DNA of 64,000 nt, from positions 1 through 64,000 of the forward strand of contig NZ_JAMZNK010000028.1 of the NCBI RefSeq assembly GCF_027980145.1, given 5' to 3'. Position numbers and translations under genes: made by a program. The DNA comes from Flavobacterium azizsancarii (GTDB lineage: Bacteria > Bacteroidota > Bacteroidia > Flavobacteriales > Flavobacteriaceae). Under the pieces are notes generated by a model. The model made no database searches. It was not told the origin of the DNA and was given only the letters and a program-made list of their open reading frames with translations. This document shows, piece after piece, positions 26,629 to 35,000 of the stretch (position 1 is its first letter; the number at the start of each line of letters is the position of its first letter).

Positions 26629-26964
26629 CTACAAAGAAAATCGCTTTTTTTGACTGCTTTTTATAATGTCAATTCCCTCTATCATTAATACTAAATCACT
26701 CCAACTAATTCGAAGATCATTATTATTAACCATGGCAAAAGTTCCTTCTTCTAAGCGCTTGTGATAAAGCACAAAACCACCTGCTTCCCAATGAAGGAGT
26801 TTGATCTGATTCTTTTTGCGATTAACAAAAATAAAAACTTCTCCACTATGAGCTACCCGTCCTAGTTCATTAGTCACAATACCACACAAGCCATCAAAAC
26901 TTTTCCTCATATCGCAAATTTGAGGATACAGCAAGAAAGTATGGGAACTGCTCAGGCTAAACAT
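26629..26964 (-). CDS. tnpB: IS66 TnpB (Orf2) accessory protein
   Basis: A 111-aa protein with the IS66 Orf2 hallmarks: YPQICDMRKSFDGLCGIV near the N-terminus and EVFIFVNRKKNQIKLLHWEA then GGFVLYHKRLEEGTF. It overlaps the tnpA stop by one base, as usual. The protein is needed for IS66 transposition but its biochemical role is not settled. Probably non-functional here because tnpC is lost. Confidence 0.9.
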   Translation of the reverse strand: MFSLSSSHTFLLYPQICDMRKSFDGLCGIVTNELGRVAHSGEVFIFVNRKKNQIKLLHWEAGGFVLYHKRLEEGTFAMVNNNDLRISWSDLVLMIEGIDIIKSSQKKRFSL

Positions 26965-27245
26965 TAATACAGGTTTACTAAGGAGAAGATTTCTTTAAGA
27001 TCGGTGTTCTGAACTTTTAGTATGACGCCATTTGGATAGACTATTTCATACTGACTCTTCATATCAATACTTGGATTGGCAAGCTCAATAAATCCACCAG
27101 CTAAATCGTCTTGCTGTTTACTTATTTTAATCCAATAGCTAAAAGTACCCAATTTGATTCCGGCTTTATCACAAAATGTCTGTTGACTAATACCGCTTTG
27201 TTTCCAAGCTTCCACTTGAGATAACATATATTCTTTTTTGTCCAT
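26964..27245 (-). CDS. tnpA: IS66 TnpA (Orf1) accessory protein
   Basis: A 93-aa protein with an HTH of the IS66 TnpA type (VEAWKQSGISQQTFCDKAGI, then LGTFSYWIKI). First gene of the truncated element; upstream DNA may contain the terminal repeat. Confidence 0.85.
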   Translation of the reverse strand: MDKKEYMLSQVEAWKQSGISQQTFCDKAGIKLGTFSYWIKISKQQDDLAGGFIELANPSIDMKSQYEIVYPNGVILKVQNTDLKEIFSLVNLY

Positions 27246-27422
27246 CTTAATATTCTTTCGGACAAAACTACTATCTTACATTAGCTTATGAAATATGTGT
27301 TTGCCCGGGCGGATACGCTAAATCATCCCAATAACAAATCCAGCATTAAGCCCATTACTCACATCTATCTTTGTATATGTGATTAAAGATTTATTCTGCA
27401 AAACCATAATTTTCGTTCGTTT

Positions 27423-27779
27423 TTAATATCCATTTAATCTTAGAATAATTTTTTCTAAACATTTGTCTTTATCTTTATGAAAATTGGTTAAGTCAACGAA
27501 AATTGTATTTGAAAATGGCAGTTTACCTATTTCACTTCCGAGTTTATTACAATTATCATCGAGAAATTTAACATATATAGGATTGGTTGATTTTAATACC
27601 AAGATTGGAGCATTAAAATATCTTTGAGAGTTTTCAATTGCATCTTCAACTTTCGTATTTTCTTTGTATATACTTGATGTAATGCGATAAATATTTGTGA
27701 TTATCTTTCCTAATTCTGTAAGTTCATTTTTTTTTGATTGTGGGCATAGATTACAAATCTGCGCTATCATTGTAAACAT
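27423..27779 (-). CDS. Uncharacterised 118-aa protein or fragment
   Basis: I do not recognise this protein. It contains a CNLCP motif near residue 10 and an alpha/beta pattern (APILVLKSTNPIYVKFLDDN, SNTIFVDLTNFHKDKDKCLE). The frame continues upstream without a start (VQHSIIKQPDGSDMF) as far as the end of the STM3941-type immunity gene, so it could be the C-terminal part of a truncated gene. There is no signal peptide. Confidence 0.5.
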   Translation of the reverse strand: MFTMIAQICNLCPQSKKNELTELGKIITNIYRITSSIYKENTKVEDAIENSQRYFNAPILVLKSTNPIYVKFLDDNCNKLGSEIGKLPFSNTIFVDLTNFHKDKDKCLEKIILRLNGY

Positions 27780-27817
27780 ATCCGAGCCGTCTGGTTGTTT
27801 AATAATTGAATGCTGTA

Positions 27818-28351
27818 CTAGTTTTTAATTTGTTTACTCTGATTATAGCCCTCTAAGATTAATCGCTCTAATTCGTCGAAAGAACAATCTAAATCCCCAG
27901 AAGTAATTATATAAGGTGTACCCATAGACTTTTCATTCATTTTAAAGAAAAGTGAGCTAATACCTTTTTCATTATTTGGAGTTTCTTTTAAAAATATTGC
28001 TATGTAATTGTTATAGTTGTATTTAATTGTTTCTATCTTACTGATTTCTTCCCATTTGATAAGCTTCTTGGTATATAAGAAAAAACCATTAAATATACCT
28101 TGTTCGTCAATTCTTAAGAAGACATCTTTTCGGAAAATACTTTTTAAGAGTAAAAATATTACCAAAGCACAAGTTATTATACCAACTATAGAAAATATAA
28201 TTACGGTATTTTTTGTTGGAAGTAAAAAATAGGTGTGTTCGGAAGGATAGCATAAAAAATTCACCAATCCACATAAGACAAAAATCATCAATAGCATTAT
28301 TGCAATTCTTTTGAAATAATTTTTATTTTTCTCTATTATTATTGTTTTCAT
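27818..28351 (-). CDS. STM3941-type two-TM protein, likely Rhs immunity
   Basis: A 177-aa protein with two membrane helices (about 16-34 and 49-70) and a cytoplasmic PH-like domain (FRKDVFLRIDEQGIFNGFFL, KKLIKWEEISKIE). The C-terminus TSGDLDCSFDELERLILEGY is shared with a paralogue at 47200-47724. Both copies begin just after a glycine-rich Rhs C-terminal tip (here 33 nt), the position of immunity genes in polymorphic toxin loci. A membrane immunity protein fits a membrane-active toxin. STM3941-type naming is by resemblance; the immunity function is inferred from position and co-duplication. Confidence 0.75.
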   Translation of the reverse strand: MKTIIIEKNKNYFKRIAIMLLMIFVLCGLVNFLCYPSEHTYFLLPTKNTVIIFSIVGIITCALVIFLLLKSIFRKDVFLRIDEQGIFNGFFLYTKKLIKWEEISKIETIKYNYNNYIAIFLKETPNNEKGISSLFFKMNEKSMGTPYIITSGDLDCSFDELERLILEGYNQSKQIKN

Positions 28352-28384
28352 TTCTCTATTATTATTGTTGTTTTCATTTGTATG

Positions 28385-31300
28385 TTATTCATAAGCTTTT
28401 TCAACTAAATTTCCTGCTCTTTCACTCGCATAATATCCTGCAACTCCTCCAACAATGGCTCCTGCAATTGTTCCAACAATTGGTATTGGAATAAAACTTC
28501 CAACTGCAGCTCCTGTCGCAGCTCCTGCAGCCCAACCAACCGCAATACCAGCCCCAACTTTTGCTGTGGCTACTGCTGTATTCTCACCGTTAGTATATCC
28601 TGTGTTTTGGTAGTTTTGGTAATCTCCAGCTACTCCTTGTCCAACTTCTATAGTTCCAAGAATAACGGTGGTTGCAATAGAACCTTTCTTTATTAATTTA
28701 CTTACATTAAACGTCTTGATATTTGCAACACTTCCTCCAGTCCAATTAGACTTATAATATTTAAAACTAAAGTTTCGTAGGTTATAACTACCATTGTTAG
28801 TCAACCTAAATGAACCACCTTTATTACTAGTTAATGCTAAAATATCAGCACCATCTCCAATTCTATCATTAATGGAGTTTGCATCATCTACTGTGCTACT
28901 TTTTTTAGATTTTCCTTGTACAACAACTTCCTCAAGTTCTGTAATTTCACTAGCAATTTTTGTTTCTGGGTCATAAAGATATGTATTATTGGGGTCATCA
29001 ATTAGCGGTTTAAATGCAGGTGTATTTGGACAGGTTGGACAAACTGCTAGACCTTCTTTATCGTTTTCAAACAGACCAGATGGGTCAGACCAATAAACAG
29101 GATTGTTAAAACCAAACCTGTAAGGATTATGCATAGGGGCTAACTCGGTTAATGGGTCAATTACATTAAACCTGCCAATAGCGGGGTCGTATTGTCGCCA
29201 GTCCATCGCTGTAACATTCAGCCCCAGTTCGTCTTGGAGTTCTTTCCCATTGTATTTATACTTATTAGCAATTGGTAAATAATCATTATATCCTTTATGT
29301 TTTAAACCAAATGGATAATAATTATTCTCTTCGATAATTTCAAGAACTTGGCTTTGCGGGTTTTTAGCATAACTAACACGAACGTTTCCTAAATGATCTT
29401 TGTACTGAAACACATATGATAAGGCTCCGTTCTCATTTTTAACATACCCTTCAGCCGTTGGAAAAAACTCTAAAACATTATCCTTGTACTGAAAACCACC
29501 CAGATAATTTGTACTGTTTACAACACTATTATCCGTTACAATTTTCTCGAGTTTCTGCCCTACTGCATTGTAAATATACTCAATCGAACCAGTTGTTCCA
29601 AAAATAATTTTCTTAGGCAAATTAAGATGGTTGTACTCTATTTTAGTAATGTTTTTGTTTTTATCACTAATCATATTACCATTAGCATCATAAGCATAAT
29701 CATCGCCTGTTTTATTGGCGTCTATAAAACCAGCATTATCATTTCCGGTAAGGCCTTCTGTAACGTTTACCAATTGATTAGAATTCTCATCTAGATAACC
29801 ATAAGTCAAATCATCAATCTTAAAGACAATAGAAGGCGCATCACTATCGCCATATCTTTGTAGATATTTAATATTACCATTCTTATCATAGCTTAAGCTT
29901 TCATTGTAAGCGCCCGATACAGGAATAGCATCGTTAGGTTTTCGATAAATGGCGTTCTTTAGTCGGTTAAGGTTGTCATAGTTGTATCCGTAGGAGCGCA
30001 ATGCATAATCTGATGCGGTTTTCCAGAATGTTTCTGCTATGTTTCCATTGTAGAGAGCATCCACAGCTGAGTTACCGGATTGGTTGTTGTAATTAATTTT
30101 AAAGGCAAATAAGTCTACCGGATCTGAGTCGTGCTGTAAATTATCCGTATCGTTGATACCGGTAAGCCAACCCCTTATGTTATAGCTAAAATCTACTTTT
30201 TGTCTCGCATTTCCGCCACTGTCCCCTACATTTTTACTCTCCAGTTGTCCTAATTGATCATAGCTGTTTGACGTCAAGAGTTGTACAATTCCTGCATTAA
30301 TCTGATGGGTATGGGTTAGTAAACGATCTTGCGGTGAATAGGTAAATTCTTCTTTTATAGTAAGCTCGTTATCGCCTGAAGTTCTTTTGTGTTTGGTGAT
30401 TGTATAAAGCGCTTTTCCTGTAAAATCTAGTTTACTGTCTGTACTGGTATACCCATCAAAATGATTTTGTATTCTTGTACGGATAGGCCTTCCTTTATCA
30501 TCATAAACTGTAGTTGTTGTTTCTCCTAATTGCGCCGAAGCTATCGTAACTACTCTTGTCCAGTTTCCTGTAGCCAGGCCTTTTGCGTTGGCTAAAACAG
30601 GCTGATCTTCGATAGTTGTAGGTATTGATGGCGCATTAGGATAATCATAATTATCGTAATAATTAACCGTAAGAAGTCTAAAATTGATAGGGGTAATACT
30701 ATTACTGTAATTTGCAGGGATTTCATCTATAGTGGCAGAAGTTTGTTTAGTCTCGAACAAAACAGTTGCTGTATTTTGAGCATCCTGCAATGATTTTCGT
30801 ATTACTGAATTCGATGATTGATTGTACCAACCCGTATAAACCGGACGACTAAAAGCATCATATTTGGTTATGAGCCAACCTTCTGCTGTTTCGTCTCTAA
30901 AAGGCGAAAACGAAGGGCCTGTGGCTACAGGGCGATCTAGTTTATCATAAACGATAAACTCCCATTGTTTTCCAGGTAATTTTTTCTCGACCAAACGGTT
31001 GCGATTGTCATATTTATATTGATAACACAAACCGTTTAAAACATCATTACTGATCGTTCCGCTTACTTTTGGAGGAAGTACATAAGTAAGGTTGCCGTAA
31101 ATATCATACACATAATACGTATCGTGTTTGTCACCTGAATCATAGGTTCTTTTAAGAACTACTTGTCCTTCTTTATTTTTAAATTCTACTGTAGAGCCTG
31201 CAGATTCACTTAGGCTTGCACCTGAATTTTCATCATAAGTTACGTTTTTGTACAGCTCATTCTCTGCATAAGTTCCAGCGTCTGAAAAACTAATTTCATA

Positions 31301-31882
31301 CAAACCCTGACCCGCTAGCCAGGTTGTATTTGCTTTATATAATTTTACTGCATCCGATGATTTATTGGTTTGATAATCGAGTTTTATTTCATGACCACTG
31401 CCCATCATCCAGGAAGTTCCCGGAGCCGCTTGTTTTAAAACCCTGTTTAAAGGCGAGGCTTCGAGTTTCTTTTCAGAAAAAGGATTTGCCGTATTTTCAT
31501 ATTTCTCTGTACTGTAAAAACCTTGTGCGGCAGATATCGCAGCAGTGGGATCGATCTTTGGATAGCTGTTACCGCCATTGGAAGAGGCATAAGGTAAATA
31601 TTCTTTTATCTGTCTTCCAAAAGCATCGTATTCTATTGGAGTGATGATATCTTCCCCATTTGCTCCCTGCCCAATAGCAATGCTTTGTATCGGGCGTCCC
31701 AATCCGTCAAAATAAGTCACATTTTGGCTCATCTCGTCTTTGGTCAAGGTATTAAAATTCCCTGCCTGCACCGGCTTTTTAGGCGCAGCGGTATACACGA
31801 AATTGTCATCACTGAAAGTCTGGGCCGTTACACCCGAACTTGCCAATAGCAACAGAATAAATATAGGTATGTATTTTTTCAT
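28385..31882 (-). CDS. Rhs-repeat toxin with glycine-zipper C-terminal tip
   Basis: A 1165-aa secreted protein from ATG 31882 (MKKYIPIFILLLLASSGVTA signal). The N-terminal DUF6443-like region (NVTYFDGLGRPIQSIAIGQG) precedes many YD/Rhs repeats (YDAFGRQIKEY, YDKLDRPVAT, YDKNGNIKYLQRYG). The Rhs core ends with the conserved YDPAIGRFNVIDPLTE, NPYRFGFNNPVYWSDPSGLF near residue 930. The ~230-residue tip beyond it has a linker and a final Gly/Ala-rich hydrophobic zipper (about 1090-1160, GAATGAAVGSFIPIPIVGTI), suggesting a membrane-inserting toxin. An STM3941-type gene follows. It lies downstream of two other secreted proteins in the same direction. No T9SS sorting domain is seen on this protein. 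Confidence 0.88.
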   Translation of the reverse strand: MKKYIPIFILLLLASSGVTAQTFSDDNFVYTAAPKKPVQAGNFNTLTKDEMSQNVTYFDGLGRPIQSIAIGQGANGEDIITPIEYDAFGRQIKEYLPYASSNGGNSYPKIDPTAAISAAQGFYSTEKYENTANPFSEKKLEASPLNRVLKQAAPGTSWMMGSGHEIKLDYQTNKSSDAVKLYKANTTWLAGQGLYEISFSDAGTYAENELYKNVTYDENSGASLSESAGSTVEFKNKEGQVVLKRTYDSGDKHDTYYVYDIYGNLTYVLPPKVSGTISNDVLNGLCYQYKYDNRNRLVEKKLPGKQWEFIVYDKLDRPVATGPSFSPFRDETAEGWLITKYDAFSRPVYTGWYNQSSNSVIRKSLQDAQNTATVLFETKQTSATIDEIPANYSNSITPINFRLLTVNYYDNYDYPNAPSIPTTIEDQPVLANAKGLATGNWTRVVTIASAQLGETTTTVYDDKGRPIRTRIQNHFDGYTSTDSKLDFTGKALYTITKHKRTSGDNELTIKEEFTYSPQDRLLTHTHQINAGIVQLLTSNSYDQLGQLESKNVGDSGGNARQKVDFSYNIRGWLTGINDTDNLQHDSDPVDLFAFKINYNNQSGNSAVDALYNGNIAETFWKTASDYALRSYGYNYDNLNRLKNAIYRKPNDAIPVSGAYNESLSYDKNGNIKYLQRYGDSDAPSIVFKIDDLTYGYLDENSNQLVNVTEGLTGNDNAGFIDANKTGDDYAYDANGNMISDKNKNITKIEYNHLNLPKKIIFGTTGSIEYIYNAVGQKLEKIVTDNSVVNSTNYLGGFQYKDNVLEFFPTAEGYVKNENGALSYVFQYKDHLGNVRVSYAKNPQSQVLEIIEENNYYPFGLKHKGYNDYLPIANKYKYNGKELQDELGLNVTAMDWRQYDPAIGRFNVIDPLTELAPMHNPYRFGFNNPVYWSDPSGLFENDKEGLAVCPTCPNTPAFKPLIDDPNNTYLYDPETKIASEITELEEVVVQGKSKKSSTVDDANSINDRIGDGADILALTSNKGGSFRLTNNGSYNLRNFSFKYYKSNWTGGSVANIKTFNVSKLIKKGSIATTVILGTIEVGQGVAGDYQNYQNTGYTNGENTAVATAKVGAGIAVGWAAGAATGAAVGSFIPIPIVGTIAGAIVGGVAGYYASERAGNLVEKAYE

Positions 31883-32029
31883 ACAAATACATTTTATGTT
31901 TTTAGAATTCATAATGATTAAAATTCTTTATAGTTTTTTATTGCAGACTAAATATTGATACAACATTGACTTCGTTTGCATCTATGCAACTCTCAATTAG
32001 CAGTTACAAATAACAAGCCCGCAACTTTA

Positions 32030-35000
32030 TTATTTTTCTTCTATTTCTCCCTGGTTACATACTCCATTTTTATCTGCATAAGGCTGTCCCAGTCGATCAA
32101 TTTCGTCTTCAGCTTTTTGATTGGCATCTGCCTGAGAGATTAACGAGCTATATGTTTTTGGAGAAACCTTATACAGTACAGAGGTTCCGTTTGTTCCCCG
32201 AGGGCAATACGTCCTTCTTATCGATCTATAAATAAGCACATTATAAAACAAACACTCACCACTAGCATTGGCATTGGCTTGTCCTTCTGCATTGAGTTTA
32301 GCCAAAGCTTCACTGTTAACATGGGCCTGAGAAGTTTTTAAAACTACCGCTCCCTCTGCTAAAGCATATCCATCAAAAGAACCAACCGCCCCACCAACAC
32401 AGGTGTTTTTCTGAAATGAACCACTTACAGCGGTACTTCTAAAGGTACAATCTGCATTAGCGTTAGCATATGCCTGCCCATAAATATTGATCACTAATTC
32501 AGCAGAAGCATCAGCTGCCGCTTGAGAAATATCAGAAGCATATGCTCCGGCAGCAACAGTATACCAAACACTATCGGGTATTCCTCCAATACTACAGTTG
32601 TTTCTGCTAATTAATCTGCTTTGAACACTGTTTCTAAACGTACATACTCCATTTGCATTGGCATAAGCTTGTCCATCTGCGTTGAATTTATTACTTCCTA
32701 AGACATTTGCTTCTGCTTGTGAATTATGAGAATACGCAACTCCAAAACCTTGATTGTAATAAACATTAGAACCAGTACCACCAGCATCACAATTATTCTT
32801 AATAAAAAGATCAATCATTGCAGGACTGTAGAACGTACAATATCCTGCTACATTTGCATAAGCCTGACCATTTGCATTAAATAGGTTTAGAGCTTGGGCA
32901 TCTGCATCTGCCTGAGAACTATTTGAAGAAGCAGCTCCTTCAACCTGGCTAAAAGCTACATCTGAGCCATAACCTCCGGCATCACAATTACTCTTAGTAA
33001 ATGAACCGCTTAAAGTCGCACTTTTAAAAGTACAATATCCATAAGCATTAGCATTAGCCTGACCTTCAATTTGATATTTATTCCAAGCCTGAGCATCAAC
33101 ATCTCCTTGTGATGTTTTTAGAGAAACTGCTCCCATAGCCAGACTATAATCTACAGGAGAACCTACTCCTCCCACTGGGCAATCATTTTTTTGGAAAGGA
33201 CCACTTAATGCAGCGCTCATAAAAGTGCAATCACCATAAGTATTGGCATAAGCTTGTCCGTCTGTATAAAACTTAGCGCTTCCTAACGCATTTGCTTCTG
33301 TTTGTGAATTATGAGAATACGCAATACCAAAATCCTGACTGTAATAAACATTTGAACCCGCACCTCCTATACTACAATTATCCTTAGTAAAATAACCATT
33401 CATTGCCGGACTGTAAAACGTACAATATCCTGTAGCATTTGCATTGGCCTGGCCATTAGCATTAAAAATATTTAGAGCCTGCGCATCTGCATCTGCCTGA
33501 GAACTATTTGAAGAAGCAGTTCCTGCAACCAGGCCAAAAGGTACACTCGAGCCATAACCTGCGGTATCACAATTGTTTTTAGTAAATGATCCACTTAATG
33601 CCGTACTATAAAAAGTACATATCGAATTATCATTGGCAAATGCCTGCCCATTGTTGTCGATTTGCACTATTGCCTGAGCATCAGCGGCAGCCTGTGAAAC
33701 ATCAGAGCTATATATTCCTGCAGCAACTGTATACCAAACACTTGAAGGGCTACCTCCGGGCTCACAGTTGTTTCTGGCAATTAATCTACTTTGCGCCGTA
33801 TTTAAAAAACTACATTTTGCATTGGCATCACTATTGGCAAATGCCTGTGCGTTGTTATCAATTTGCGTCACTGCCTGAGCATCAGCCGCTGCCTGAGAAA
33901 CATCAGAGCTATACGTACCCGCAGCAACTGTATACCAAACACTTGCAGGTGAACCTCCCGGCTCACAGTTGTTTCGGGCAATTAATCTACTTTGCGCAGC
34001 ATTTAAAAAAGTACATTTTGCGTTGGCATCACTATTGGCAAATGCCTGTCCGTTGTTATCAATTTGCGTAACTGCCTGAGCATCAGCCGCTACCTGAGAA
34101 ACATCAGAACTGTAGGTTCCTGCGGCAACTGTATACCAGACACTTGCAGGTAAACCTCCCGGCTCACAGTTGTTTCGGGCAATTAGTCTACTTTGCGCAG
34201 TATTTAAAAAAGTACATTTTGCATTGGCATCACTATTGGCAAATGCCTGTGCGTTGTTATCTATTTCTGTTTGAGCCTGAGCATCAGCCGCAGCCTGAGA
34301 AATATCCGAGCTGTAAATTCCTGCAGCAACTGTATACCAAACACTCGAAGGGCTACCTCCCGCTTCACAGTTGTTTCGGGAAATTAATCTGCTTTGAGCA
34401 GTATTTAAAAAAGTACATTTTACCAAAGGATTTGTATCGGCATAAATTTGCCCGTCAGTATTGAATTTATCTGTTGCTTTTGCATCGGCATCTATCTGAG
34501 AAATAGTAGAAGAAGAAACTCCTTCTACCTGATTATAAACTACAGTTGCCCCTGCTCCACCTGGAGCGCAATTGGTCTTGGTAAAAGAACCGCTTCTGGC
34601 AGCACTTCTATACAAGACAATACTTGTAGACTCATTATCATTGCAATCTATTTGCTGTCCTTTATAATTGTAACAATATTTTTGAAGTACATTTAAATCT
34701 TTATCTTTAACAAATTTTAATCTGCCATAAGAATTATACTCATAATAAGAAGCAGTACCTTTAGGATCTGTTACACTAGTTACCCCTACAAGGGGATTAT
34801 AAGTGTAGGTCGAAATAAAAGCATCCGGCAAAGAAGTGCGAAGTGCATTTAAACCATTTCGCAATAACTGCTCAGTACAACTCCCGGACATACAATTATC
34901 AGTATCAGCGTTCGAGAGTGTCTGCAAATTGTTAATTGTTCCTGCAGGAATTGAGCCATAAGCAAGATTCTCTATCTTGGCAATAGGTTGTGTTTTATTG

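Larger units (their letters stand above)
26418..27325 (-). mobile_element. Truncated IS66-family element
   Basis: Gene order tnpA, tnpB, start of tnpC on the minus strand is the IS66 arrangement. tnpC breaks off after about 52 codons at 26418, and the DNA beyond (to about 26330) reads as a different protein (YIYRLFNYDKQNNSAEFYVL), so one end has been deleted. A GC-rich block with GCCCGGGCGGATACGC near 27302-27318, upstream of tnpA, may be the surviving terminal repeat. The element cannot move by itself. Confidence 0.7.

Noticed and set aside
33586..34464. Plus-strand open frames of 161 and 106 codons
   Set aside because: They are antisense to the DUF5977 repeats; their own repetitiveness is inherited from the real array on the minus strand.
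32057..34618. Possible CRISPR or satellite array because of regular repeats
   Set aside because: Unit length is ~195 bp, units are in frame and code for DUF5977 repeats; there are no spacers or cas genes.
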